49,888 nt of DNA from Cephaloticoccus sp. (GTDB lineage Bacteria; Verrucomicrobiota; Verrucomicrobiia; Opitutales; Opitutaceae), in the NCBI GenBank assembly GCA_021734075.1, contig JAIPJW010000008.1, forward strand, positions 1 to 49,888, in the 5' to 3' direction. Below, piece by piece: positions 7,527 to 16,689 of the stretch. Position 1 is the first letter of the stretch, and each line of letters opens with the position of its first letter. The position numbers were made by a program, and so were the translations under genes. Under the pieces are notes generated by a model. It was not told the origin of the DNA, did not search any database, and was given only the letters and a program-made list of their open reading frames with translations.

Positions 7527-9851
7527 ATGCGTATCACCCCGATCAACAGCGCGGAAGCGGTCTTTGAACCGTTCTTCGATGAACGACTGAGTGAACTGAA
7601 TCTATGGACCGCCGACGCCCCCGGGGCCATGGGGCTGAAACTCACACCGAGTTGGGCATTTGTGATCATCAATTGGGAAATGCCGGCCCCGGACGGTCTC
7701 GTGCTCCGCCTGCGCCGCCAATACGATACATTTGACTGCAGCAATTACGACCGGGTGATCGTGGCCATCAATTTGCCGGAAGATAGCACGATCAGCCTTT
7801 CGGCGGAAACGGATGCCGGGCGCCGGCATCGCACCGGCACGCCCTGTGGTCCCATGCGGCATGAGGAATGGTTGGAGCTGAACGGGGCAAAGCGCATTAT
7901 TTCCCTTACGGTGGAAGTGCGGCATCCCCATCCGGTCGCCGGCTCGGGTTGGTTGTTGTGGTTCGGGCTCCAAAGCACCGCAAGACTCCCCGCCCACTTG
8001 GCCCAATGGCAGGGCTACGATGAAAAGTGGGAAAAATATCTTCAACCGGAGGAATTTGAACCAACCTTCAATCCCACCTACGGCCTCATGCTTGATGCCG
8101 GCGAGTTGGCAGCCGTGCGGCAGGATTTCGCCGACTCGGAAACCACCCGTGAATTGCGCCATGTCGCCAGTGCCGCGCAGCAGGTCCGGCCGGAAAGCCT
8201 GATTGGTGAAAACATCACCTTCTGGAATTACAACGGCTTCCGACGGGAGCGTGACATGGGCAAGATGATCACGATGCAAGGTCCCTTTGCCGCCCAAGCC
8301 GGCGTTTTGTGGAAGGACAAGGCCCTTTGCCGGCACGCCGCGCGCTTCGCCCTCAGCATGGTGCACTGCGATCATTGGGAGGATGTGTTTTTCGCCTGGA
8401 TGCGCGGCAGCAACTGGGACCAGCGCGGTTTCCTCCAATCCCTCGGCGTGCTCGATTGCGCAATCATCCTGGATCTCTGCGGAGAGTTTTTCACGCCACT
8501 GGGCCGTGATTTGATTCTCCGCCGCATCGCCACCGAGGGCCACGGGGCGATGTGCCATGCTTCCTGGTGGTGGGAATACATGTATCACACCAACCAAATG
8601 GTCTGGATCACCCCTGCCCGGCTCTACGGGCTGCTCTTGCTGGAAAAAACCATGCCGATGCGCGGCGAAGGTTTCCCCGTGCCCCCTTCCCGGGTCGCCC
8701 CGCATACGGATATCGTCTGGGCCAATCTACAGGACAATCTGGCCAAGGCCCTCCTGCCGGATGGCGGCTATGTGGAAGGGCCAAACTACTTCACGTGGGT
8801 GGCACGGCAAGTGGCCTTCTCCGCCCTGCTCTATGGCCGGGGCCGGGGCGAGGACGCGCGCAAACTCGTGCCGCCCTCACTGTTCAAGACCGCACCGCTG
8901 GCCGAGATGCTTTATTCCACCGATGAGGGCCAGGACATGATTCTCGTCGGCGATGCCATGCTCGCAGTGGGCGAAGGGCTGGCCTTTCTGGCCTGGCTCA
9001 TGCCGGACTCACACTGGGTGACGATTTATCGCAAGTCTCTCAAACGGGCGGGGGCGTCCGCGATGCTGTTGCCCATGCGGCTTGACCGGGAAATCCCCGC
9101 GGCAGGACCGGCGCTGCATCCGTTCGTCGCAATGACCGATCTCGGTTACATGGCCTCGGTGCGCAAGCTCGGCTCCGAGACCGTGAAGCTTTTCATCATC
9201 GGCAACAAGGCCGGTGGCGATCACCAGCACGAGGACAAGGGCAGTTTCATTCTGGAATTCGCCGGAGACAGTTTCGCCTTCGATTTCGGCGTGGTCGATT
9301 ATGCCAATCCGGTCTGCGATTTGTTGAAGCAATGCCAGCGCCACAACATGTTGACCCCTTGGAGCGAGACCGAGCGGCCCAAACCGCAGAATCCCCTCAA
9401 GGTCGACATGAAGCCGGTGGGATCCGGCGATGCCACGCGGTTCCACGCCATGCTTGATGCCGCGTGCGCCTGGCAGGGCTGGTTCACGAAATGGCAACGC
9501 ACGTGGGATTCCCCCACGCCCGACACAGTTGTCATAACCGACGAATGGGCCGTGGAAAAAGGCGAAGGAGTCATCTTCCACTGGACCACCCGTCTGCCGA
9601 TTGAAATCCGGGGCAACCAGGTGGTCATCCAGGGACGACGCGCCCGGGCGGAATTCACGGTGCCGGCTGGAGTCGAGGTCAAGCTTGAGCAACTGCCGCT
9701 GATGGATCCCCGTCGTCGCGCCACCGATCAACAGCGCCATGAGCTCATCCAATACGGTTGGGCCCATGCCGAAACCCAACCCCGTCTCACCCTCCGTCAG
9801 CGCGGCACCTCCGGCACTTTACGGATCGAGGTCCGCCTGAACCTCGATTGA
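7527..9851 (+). CDS. Heparinase II/III-fold protein, tandem copy A
   Basis: A 774-residue protein. The N-terminal 190 or so residues look beta-rich (carbohydrate-binding-like, uncertain). An alpha-helical toroid follows, with WWWEYMYHTNQMVWI and DGGYVEGPNYFTWVARQ. The heparinase II/III beta-sandwich then carries HQHEDKGSFILEF (H566, H568, D570) and FDFGVVDYANP. The HxHxD block and the toroid Tyr/His residues are hallmarks of PL12/PL15/PL17/PL21-type lyases and their relatives. No signal peptide is visible (MRITPINSAEAVFEPFFDE), so the protein appears cytoplasmic unless exported unusually. It is followed after 21 bp by a full-length paralogue. The substrate is unknown; possibilities include uronate-containing oligosaccharides. 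Confidence 0.82.
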   Translation: MRITPINSAEAVFEPFFDERLSELNLWTADAPGAMGLKLTPSWAFVIINWEMPAPDGLVLRLRRQYDTFDCSNYDRVIVAINLPEDSTISLSAETDAGRRHRTGTPCGPMRHEEWLELNGAKRIISLTVEVRHPHPVAGSGWLLWFGLQSTARLPAHLAQWQGYDEKWEKYLQPEEFEPTFNPTYGLMLDAGELAAVRQDFADSETTRELRHVASAAQQVRPESLIGENITFWNYNGFRRERDMGKMITMQGPFAAQAGVLWKDKALCRHAARFALSMVHCDHWEDVFFAWMRGSNWDQRGFLQSLGVLDCAIILDLCGEFFTPLGRDLILRRIATEGHGAMCHASWWWEYMYHTNQMVWITPARLYGLLLLEKTMPMRGEGFPVPPSRVAPHTDIVWANLQDNLAKALLPDGGYVEGPNYFTWVARQVAFSALLYGRGRGEDARKLVPPSLFKTAPLAEMLYSTDEGQDMILVGDAMLAVGEGLAFLAWLMPDSHWVTIYRKSLKRAGASAMLLPMRLDREIPAAGPALHPFVAMTDLGYMASVRKLGSETVKLFIIGNKAGGDHQHEDKGSFILEFAGDSFAFDFGVVDYANPVCDLLKQCQRHNMLTPWSETERPKPQNPLKVDMKPVGSGDATRFHAMLDAACAWQGWFTKWQRTWDSPTPDTVVITDEWAVEKGEGVIFHWTTRLPIEIRGNQVVIQGRRARAEFTVPAGVEVKLEQLPLMDPRRRATDQQRHELIQYGWAHAETQPRLTLRQRGTSGTLRIEVRLNLD

Positions 9852-9872
9852 TTTTCTCCCAGACCCAATTCC

Positions 9873-12197
9873 ATGCGCCCCACTCCCATCAACTGTGCGG
9901 AAACTGTTTTTGAAGCATTTCACGATCCTCAGATCAGTGAATTCACCCAATGGACCGTGACTGGTCCGGGCGTCACCGGGTCGAAGGTCTGGCAAAACTG
10001 GATCTGGGTGCAATGGGAATGGCAGCAACCCGCACCGGACGGACTGGTGATACGATTCCAGCGCAACCTGAATTTGCCTTGTGCTGATTTTGACCGCCTG
10101 ATCGTCAACGCGGCCATGCCCGAAGGCGGGATCTACACCTTGCATGCCGAAACTGATGCCGGACCGCGCACCCGCCAGGGAGAACCCTTCGGCGCGACGA
10201 AACGCGAGGAATGGTTGGCGCTCGACGGTGCGAAACGAATCACCAGTCTGACCATTGAAGCCCGGATTCCTTCCAACCGAGCCGGCAACGGTTGGATCTA
10301 CTGGATGGCGTTGCAAAGCACCACACGCTTGCCGACCCATCTCGACCAATGGTCGGGTTATGATGATCGATGGGAAAATTACCTGCAGCCGGCGGATTTC
10401 GAGCCCACTTTCAATCCCACCGCCGGGCTGTTGCTTGACGCTGATGAACTCGAGGCGGTGCGACGCGAATTCGCCGACCCGGCCTTGACCGGATCGATGC
10501 GCGAGGCGGCCGAGGATGCCCGCCGCGTGCCACCCGAAAAACTCATCGGCCAATACGTCAATTTTTGGAATTCCAACTCCCTGCGGCGCGAACGCGATCA
10601 CGGCAAGGTCATCACCATCCATGGGGCCAATGCCGCCCAAGCCGGGGTGCTGTTCAAGGACAAGTCCCTGTGCCGCCTCGCCGCCCGGTTTGCCCTGAGC
10701 ATCGCCCACTGTGAACGTTGGGATGACAGCTTCGTCTGCTTCATGCCCGGCAGCACCTGGGAACAGCGCAGTTTCGTCCAATCCATCTGTGTGTATGAAT
10801 GCGCGCTGATCCTGGACCTCTGCGGCGAATGGTTCACCGAGGTCGGTCGACAACTCGTGCTCCGTCGCATTGCCGAGGAAGGCATCGGCAACATGAATTT
10901 TTGCGGCTGGTGGTGGGAATACATCTATCACTGCAACCAACTCGCGTGGTTCGCCCCCGGCCGGATCCTCGGTTATCTGTTGCTTGAGCGCACCATGCCG
11001 GCCCGCGGGGAGAATTACCCCAAACTTCCCGTCTCCCGCGTCGCCCCCTACACCGAGCTCGCCGTGCAGGACCTGATCGAAAACCTGAACCGCTGCCTGC
11101 AGACCGACGGGGGTTACGTGGAAGGACCGACCTATTTCACCTGGGTCGCCCGCCAGGCTTTTGTCTCCCTGCATCTTTATGCCCGGGACCGCGGCAAATC
11201 CCTCCAGGAACTGATGCCGGCCCAAATGCAGGCCACGGCCATCATGGCCGAGGTTCTTTACTCCACTGACGACAACCTCGACGTCATCCCCATCTGTGAC
11301 GCGATGTTCGCTTTTCCCGAGGCACTGGCTCATCTCGCGGCATTCATGCCGGACAGCCATTGGGTAACTATCTATCACAAGCAGCTTCGCCGGGCCGGCG
11401 CCTCGCCTTCCCTGCTTGCCATGGCACTCGCCCGACATATCCCCGCCGAGGGTCCGCCGTTGCGGCCCCTGGTGGAAATGCCGGCCACCGGCATGTTGTG
11501 CTCGGTGCGCCGACACGCCGGCGAATTGGTGAAGCTCTTTCTCATGGGCAACAAGGCCGGGGCCGGCCACACCCATGAGGACAAGGGTAATTTTGTGCTG
11601 GAATTTGCCGGCGACAGTTTCGCGATGGATTTCGGGGTCGTGGATTACAGCAATCCCCTGGTGGAAGAATTGAAGACCGCCCAACGTCACAACATGCTCG
11701 CCCCCTGGTCACTGGGTGAGCGGCCCGAACCAGCCAATCCCATCAATGCGGATATCCGCGCCGAGGCACGGGGTGATGACACCAGTTTCCATGCCCGTAT
11801 GGATCTGGGTGCCGGTTGGGAGGGCTGGTTCACCCAATGGCAACGCAGCTGGGATTCGCCCACCCCGGATTCGCTCACGATCACAGATCAATGGGTGGTC
11901 GAAAAAGGGGAAGGCGTTGTCTTCCATTGGACCACTCAGCTGCCCATGGAACGCCGGGGCGACCAAGTGATCATCACCGGCCGACGTGGCCGGGTGGAAA
12001 TCACGATCCCCGCGGACACCGAGGCCAACATTGAGCAGTTGCCGCTGATGAACGCCGAACGCAGGGCCATCGATGAACAGCGCCGCGAAATGGTGCGCTT
12101 CGGCATTCATCATGGTGACACCCAGCCCCGTCTCACGATCCGTCAACGCGGCCGCGCGGGTCGTCTGGAAATCAAGGTTCAATTGCTGCTCAATTGA
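9873..12197 (+). CDS. Heparinase II/III-fold protein, tandem copy B
   Basis: A paralogue of the preceding gene with the same length (774) and collinear throughout. Both begin MRxTPINxAExVFExF, both have WWWEY, DGGYVEGPxYFTWVARQ and xxHEDKGxFxLEFAGDSFAxDFGVVDYxNP, and both end with a TQPRLTxRQRG block. The HTHED motif is again at H566/H568/D570. By eye about half or more of the residues agree, which indicates an old tandem duplication with retained catalytic residues, not a decaying copy. No signal peptide is seen. The 21-bp gap suggests one transcript with copy A. Divergence in the N-terminal 200 residues could reflect different sugar preference; this is inference. Confidence 0.82.
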   Translation: MRPTPINCAETVFEAFHDPQISEFTQWTVTGPGVTGSKVWQNWIWVQWEWQQPAPDGLVIRFQRNLNLPCADFDRLIVNAAMPEGGIYTLHAETDAGPRTRQGEPFGATKREEWLALDGAKRITSLTIEARIPSNRAGNGWIYWMALQSTTRLPTHLDQWSGYDDRWENYLQPADFEPTFNPTAGLLLDADELEAVRREFADPALTGSMREAAEDARRVPPEKLIGQYVNFWNSNSLRRERDHGKVITIHGANAAQAGVLFKDKSLCRLAARFALSIAHCERWDDSFVCFMPGSTWEQRSFVQSICVYECALILDLCGEWFTEVGRQLVLRRIAEEGIGNMNFCGWWWEYIYHCNQLAWFAPGRILGYLLLERTMPARGENYPKLPVSRVAPYTELAVQDLIENLNRCLQTDGGYVEGPTYFTWVARQAFVSLHLYARDRGKSLQELMPAQMQATAIMAEVLYSTDDNLDVIPICDAMFAFPEALAHLAAFMPDSHWVTIYHKQLRRAGASPSLLAMALARHIPAEGPPLRPLVEMPATGMLCSVRRHAGELVKLFLMGNKAGAGHTHEDKGNFVLEFAGDSFAMDFGVVDYSNPLVEELKTAQRHNMLAPWSLGERPEPANPINADIRAEARGDDTSFHARMDLGAGWEGWFTQWQRSWDSPTPDSLTITDQWVVEKGEGVVFHWTTQLPMERRGDQVIITGRRGRVEITIPADTEANIEQLPLMNAERRAIDEQRREMVRFGIHHGDTQPRLTIRQRGRAGRLEIKVQLLLN

Positions 12198-12277
12198 GCA
12201 CGAGATCCGGGGACTTTCCGCAGCGCAGTTTTCGAAGGTTGCCAAGCTTGCCGGCCGACCATTCATTGGTTGGGCCC

Positions 12278-13210
12278 ATGGCCAGAACTCACCCCTCCCG
12301 CCCCGTGAAAATCGAGCAATTTTCACTCCCACTTTTTGCCTTCACGGTCCTCACGACCCTGGCCTGTATTCTGGGCCTTCTGTGGTGGGCCTTTCCCACC
12401 GTTTCCGCCGCGCAATACACCACATCCTGGACAAGGGTCCTGCTCGTATTCCTGATGGTGAGCTTGGGGTTGTGTTTTTTTGAGTTTTTCTTTCATCGCT
12501 ACGTCCTGCACCAACCCGCCCTGCCTTTTGTGCGGCGGCTTTATCGGCAGCATACCCTGCATCACGGCCTGACCCGGATTGTCCGCAAGCACCGGACCAA
12601 CGGACCTGACATCCTGATGGTGGTGGAAAACAAGTTTCCCATTGTGGAAGTTGAGCAGGGCGAGGCGTCGTTCTTCCCTTGGTTCACCCTCGCGATATTC
12701 GCCATTTTAATGAGCCCGTTGCTGGCGCTGGGCCACTGGCTATTGCCATCCTACCCTTGGTTCCTGGGCGGGTATCTGGCCCTGTCCTCCTCCCTGACGC
12801 TATACGAAATGTTCCATGCCATTAACCACTGGCCCATTGAGAAGTGGCTGCCCCTGCTGGAGCATCCCCGGTGGAAGTGGTTTTGGCATCCCGCTTATTC
12901 CTTTCACCTGCGCCATCACGCCGTCATCGACTGCAACGAATCCATCTCCGGGTTATTTGGGATTCCCCTTGCCGATTGGGTCTTTGGCACCTGCGTCGTG
13001 CCAAAGAGCATTTACGCCGATGGTGACGAATGGAAGGAAAGCGAGTTTTCCCGCCCCCGACCGCGTTGGCTTATCCGGGTGGTCGATGCATGGATCAAGG
13101 GCGTGGTGCAACGCCGACGCCAATCCGCCCGGGGCGGGGTCGTGGAAAAGACCCAGGAGGAAGTCGACCTTGCCCTCGGCAAAATGACCGAGTCCAACGT
13201 CGAGACCTGA
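12278..13210 (+). CDS. Fatty acid hydroxylase / sterol desaturase family membrane protein
   Basis: About 310 residues with four or more hydrophobic segments, plus histidine clusters of the di-iron membrane hydroxylase superfamily: HRYVLH, HTLHHGLT and, near the C-terminus, HLRHHAV. Known relatives hydroxylate or desaturate lipid chains or sterols, using two iron atoms held by eight or more histidines on the cytoplasmic face. The substrate here is unknown. The start is taken at an ATG after an 80-bp spacer; an in-frame TTG at 12194, overlapping the stop of the preceding heparinase-fold gene, would add 28 residues that do not look conserved. A strong terminator follows at 13244. Confidence 0.8.
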   Translation: MARTHPSRPVKIEQFSLPLFAFTVLTTLACILGLLWWAFPTVSAAQYTTSWTRVLLVFLMVSLGLCFFEFFFHRYVLHQPALPFVRRLYRQHTLHHGLTRIVRKHRTNGPDILMVVENKFPIVEVEQGEASFFPWFTLAIFAILMSPLLALGHWLLPSYPWFLGGYLALSSSLTLYEMFHAINHWPIEKWLPLLEHPRWKWFWHPAYSFHLRHHAVIDCNESISGLFGIPLADWVFGTCVVPKSIYADGDEWKESEFSRPRPRWLIRVVDAWIKGVVQRRRQSARGGVVEKTQEEVDLALGKMTESNVET

Positions 13211-13243
13211 ATCGCTGAAAGGCACCGGGAGGTGCAACCGGCA

Positions 13244-13277
13244 CAAAAAAACCCGGCCTTAACGCCGGGTTTTGTTT
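13244..13277. terminator. Bidirectional rho-independent terminator
   Basis: A perfect stem AAAACCCGGC / GCCGGGTTTT (13248-13257 and 13264-13273) with a 6-nt loop, flanked by an A-run on the left and T-rich sequence on the right. It serves the hydroxylase gene on the plus strand and the convergent thymidine phosphorylase gene on the minus strand. Confidence 0.93.
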
Positions 13278-13293
13278 AAGCACTTTAAGTGGA

Positions 13294-14637
13294 TCAGGCC
13301 ACCCGCTCCACCACCAGGGGCGGCGGGGTCGGCCGCTTGGGCGCCAGCCGGTAGGCCGTCTTGAAACACTCCAGGGCCTGCTCAAGTTTGGCCTCGTCGT
13401 TGTAATGAATCATCATCAAGGGCTCACCCTGCTTGACCTGGGTGCCGACCTTTTTGATTTCCGACACGCCAGCGGCATGGTCGATCTTGCTCTTCTTGTC
13501 GAAGCTGGAGCTGAGAATGGCCACGCCCTGGGCAATGAAGGCCGCATTGATGGTATGCACATAACCGCGCTTGGGCGCAGGCAATTTGCGCACATGCTTG
13601 GCCGCCGGGAACTTGTCCGGATGATCAACATAACTGGTATCGCCGCCCTGCGCCTTGACGAGGTCCTTGAATTTCTGGAGGGCCGATCCATCAGTGAGAT
13701 GCCGCTGCACGGTTTGCTTGGCGGATAGCGTGGATCCGGCGACACCGGCCAAGCGCACAATTTCCATACCGAGCTTGAGCACGAGTTCCTTGAGGTCTTC
13801 CGGACCTTCACCCTTGAGCAGGGAAATGGCTTCCTTGACTTCAAGTGCCGTGCCGACGGTGTCACCCAATGGCTGATTCATGTCGGTGACCAAGGCCACG
13901 CAACGGCGCTTCATGGAACGTCCGACGCGGGTCATCGAACGGGCCAATTGTTTGGCTTGCTCCAGATCCTTGATGAAGGAACCGTTGCCCCACTTCACAT
14001 CAATCACGAGACCTTCCGCTCCTTCGGCAAGTTTCTTGGAAAGCACACTGCCGGTGATCAGGGGCAAACTGGGAATCGTGCCCGTTTCCTTGCGCAAGGC
14101 ATAAAATTTGGCGTCAGCGGGGGCGAGTTTGTCGTCCTGTTTGACAATGGCTCCACCAATGCGGGCCAATTGCTTGGTGAAGACATCAATGGATTGGTTG
14201 CCATCGAATCCGGGAAAGGCGCTCAGTTTGTCCAGCGGACTGATAATGTAGTCGTGTTCCACCCCGCACATCATCGGCACCACCACGCCGGCGGCCATGG
14301 CCAGCGGGACCAGCACCAACGACGTTTTGTCACCCACGCCACCGGTCGAATATTTGTCGATCTTTGGCTTCGCAATGTGTGACAGATCGATGACCTCACC
14401 TGAAAGCATCATCTCTTCCGTCAAAATTGCCGTCTCTTGGGCGGACATGTTGGCAAAGAAAATCGCCATCAGCAAGGCAGCCAACTGGTGCTGGGGCATT
14501 TCCCCATCCAGCGTGCTATCAACGATATAACGGATCTCCTCTTGCGTAAACTCCTGTCCATCGCGTTTCTTCTCGATCAAATAGTTGAACGAGGGCTTGA
14601 TGAACCGACGGGCCGGGATGGTGCGTTTGCTAGTCAT
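13294..14637 (-). CDS. deoA: Thymidine / pyrimidine-nucleoside phosphorylase family protein
   Basis: About 447 residues. The family cleaves thymidine (or other pyrimidine nucleosides) with phosphate in nucleoside salvage. Seen are the phosphate-loop region DKYSTGGVGDKTSLVL, the pyrimidine-binding stretch YALRKETGTIPSLPLITGS with VLSKKLAEG (Arg, Ser and Lys of the base pocket), DVKWGNGSF and the C-terminal domain with GYVHTINA and VGTQVKQGEPL. One normally conserved loop, usually GRGLGHTGGT before LDKL, is replaced by GVEHDYIISP, so substrate or phosphate binding may differ (see findings). ATG 14637 is the start because conserved sequence begins there. It is divergent from argS. Confidence 0.87.
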   Translation of the reverse strand: MTSKRTIPARRFIKPSFNYLIEKKRDGQEFTQEEIRYIVDSTLDGEMPQHQLAALLMAIFFANMSAQETAILTEEMMLSGEVIDLSHIAKPKIDKYSTGGVGDKTSLVLVPLAMAAGVVVPMMCGVEHDYIISPLDKLSAFPGFDGNQSIDVFTKQLARIGGAIVKQDDKLAPADAKFYALRKETGTIPSLPLITGSVLSKKLAEGAEGLVIDVKWGNGSFIKDLEQAKQLARSMTRVGRSMKRRCVALVTDMNQPLGDTVGTALEVKEAISLLKGEGPEDLKELVLKLGMEIVRLAGVAGSTLSAKQTVQRHLTDGSALQKFKDLVKAQGGDTSYVDHPDKFPAAKHVRKLPAPKRGYVHTINAAFIAQGVAILSSSFDKKSKIDHAAGVSEIKKVGTQVKQGEPLMMIHYNDEAKLEQALECFKTAYRLAPKRPTPPPLVVERVA

Positions 14638-14841
14638 GTGGGCTATGTGTAAATCTGTAACAGCTCCGCTCTGCGGAAAAGTTTTCCAGCAAACCGGTTC
14701 CTGGGGAAATGTCGAGTCAAAACTGCCCACCACCCCCACCTGCAACGGGATCCCAATACCCGCATACTGTTGTTTGACAATATATTACGGACACATGGCC
14801 GGACGGCTTCCGGCGGGGCATGAAATCCACGCTTGCACGGC

Positions 14842-16626
14842 ATGGCTTCACATTCGTTGAGTGGCCCGATGCATGTGACGTTTAACCTTGCCGCAGAATT
14901 GGATGCGGCCCTGCAGTCCGCCGCTCGCTCTGCCGGATTGGAGGGTAATGACTTCGTGTCCGATGTGCGAACGGCAGACCCGCGTCATGGTGACTTCCAA
15001 GCCAACGGCGTGCTGGGCTACGCCAAGGCCCGCAAATTGAATCCACGGGCCATTGCTGAACAGCTGGTCGCGGCACTCCCCGCTGACCTTCGCGACCAAT
15101 GTGACATCACAATCGCGGGACCCGGCTTCATCAACTTCGCGCTTAAACCCGCCACGTTGTTGGCATGGTTGTTGCCGCACGACAATCAGGAACACTTGAA
15201 GGCGGGTGCATCCGCTTTCTACTCCGGTCAGCGCTATGTCGTGGACTTCAGTTCACCCAATACGGCCAAGCAGCTGCATGTCGGCCATATTCGCAGCATG
15301 GTGATTGGCGAGGCGATATGTCGACTGCTCTCCTTTTGTGGGGCCAGCGTGGTGCGCGACAACCACATCGGCGACTGGGGCACGCAATTCGGCAAACTTA
15401 TCTGGGGTTACAAGCAGCTCCGGGATGACGCCGCACTGTCGAGGGACCCATTGGAAGAACTCGAGCGGATCTACAAGGCGGCTGACGCGGCGACCAAATC
15501 CGATGCCGCCATCCTCGATGCGGTCCGCGCCGAGCTCGTGAAACTGCAACAGGGCGACGCCGAAAATCTGCAGTTGTGGAAAAAAATCATCGCGATCAGT
15601 TCCGGGGCATTCCGGGAAACCTACGAACGTCTGGACATTCATTTTGACCACGAACTCGGGGAGAGCTTCTACAACGACAAACTGCCCCGCATTTATGCAG
15701 AGTTGGCGGAAACCGGGCTGGCCGTGGAATCACAGGGAGCCTTGGTGGTCTTTCACCCGGAACATCCCCGTTTTAAGACCCAGCCGTTCATTGTGCGCAA
15801 GTCGGACGGTGCATCCAATTATGCCACCACCGACTTGGCGACCATGCTCTACCGCACCGAGCACTTTTCCGCCGACGCGATCATCGTGCTGACCGATACA
15901 AGGCAAGCCGACCATTTTGAGCAGCTTTGGCTGACAACGCAAAAATGGTATGCCGCCAAGGGTTATCAGCTGCCCCGTTTCGAGCACGTCTCGTTCGGCT
16001 CGATCCTCGGGGAGGACGGCAAGGCGATCAAAACCCGCTCCGGTGACCCCATCAAGTTGCAGGCGTTGTTGGATGAGGCCGTCGAGCGGGCGTTTGCCCT
16101 CGTCACGGAAAAATCCCCCGAACTACCGGAAAGCGAGCGGAGGGAAATCGCGGGCACCGTCGGAATCGGCGCGGTGCGCTACGCGGATCTCGCCCAAAAC
16201 CGCAGCAGCGATTATGTTTTCAACTGGGAAAAAATTCTCTCCTTCGACGGCAACACGGCCCCCTACCTTTTGTATGCCGTGTCCCGCATCCACTCGATTT
16301 TCCGCAAGTTAAGCCTCAACCCCTGCGACGTTGCCGCCACGGCCGGCGCCACCGCGCCGGAAACCATCGCCGAAATGACCCTGGCGCGCAAGTTGTTGGG
16401 CTTGCCCTCCGTGCTGACCAACACCACTGCAAACCTGCGCCCGCATTTTCTGTGCACTTATCTCTTCGAACTGGCCGGCACATTCAGCTCATTTTACGCC
16501 GCCGAGAAGGTTTTGGTGGATGATCCTGCCATCAGGGCCCGGCGGCTGCTTCTCTGCGCCCGCACCCTGCTATTTCTGGAAACCGGACTGCAATTGCTCG
16601 GCCTGAGAACGCTGACCCGGATGTAA
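14842..16626 (+). CDS. argS: Arginyl-tRNA synthetase
   Basis: Charges tRNA-Arg. A class I synthetase with an N-terminal Add-1 domain, then the nucleotide-binding signature FSSPNTAKQLHVGHIRS (HVGH is the HIGH motif). This is followed by DNHIGDWGTQFGKLIWGY, the degenerate second signature GKAIKTRSGD that is normal for ArgRS, and a C-terminal DALR anticodon-binding domain ending in LLGLRTLTRM. Length near 594 is standard. Start candidates are ATG 14842, ATG 14869 (begins MHVTFNLAAEL, with a GAGTGG upstream) and TTG 14833; 14869 is plausible. The single argS copy and intact motifs argue for the housekeeping enzyme. Confidence 0.96.
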   Translation: MASHSLSGPMHVTFNLAAELDAALQSAARSAGLEGNDFVSDVRTADPRHGDFQANGVLGYAKARKLNPRAIAEQLVAALPADLRDQCDITIAGPGFINFALKPATLLAWLLPHDNQEHLKAGASAFYSGQRYVVDFSSPNTAKQLHVGHIRSMVIGEAICRLLSFCGASVVRDNHIGDWGTQFGKLIWGYKQLRDDAALSRDPLEELERIYKAADAATKSDAAILDAVRAELVKLQQGDAENLQLWKKIIAISSGAFRETYERLDIHFDHELGESFYNDKLPRIYAELAETGLAVESQGALVVFHPEHPRFKTQPFIVRKSDGASNYATTDLATMLYRTEHFSADAIIVLTDTRQADHFEQLWLTTQKWYAAKGYQLPRFEHVSFGSILGEDGKAIKTRSGDPIKLQALLDEAVERAFALVTEKSPELPESERREIAGTVGIGAVRYADLAQNRSSDYVFNWEKILSFDGNTAPYLLYAVSRIHSIFRKLSLNPCDVAATAGATAPETIAEMTLARKLLGLPSVLTNTTANLRPHFLCTYLFELAGTFSSFYAAEKVLVDDPAIRARRLLLCARTLLFLETGLQLLGLRTLTRM

Positions 16627-16689
16627 CCCCGGCAGGAGTCCCCACAAATCGCTTGCCGCAAACCCGGCCCAACCCCAGATTCCCCTCCT

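Noticed and set aside
9819-11690. Long open frame (623 codons) on the minus strand opposite the second heparinase-fold gene
   Set aside because: It mirrors the codon pattern of a clearly conserved plus-strand gene in GC-rich DNA and shows no recognisable domain.
7527-13210. Polysaccharide utilisation locus
   Set aside because: No SusC/SusD-like pair, TonB receptor, sulfatase, sugar transporter or regulator is present around the heparinase-fold genes.
14774-14779. TTGACA as a -35 box for argS
   Set aside because: No acceptable -10 element at 16-18 bp; the AT-rich stretch directly adjoins it.
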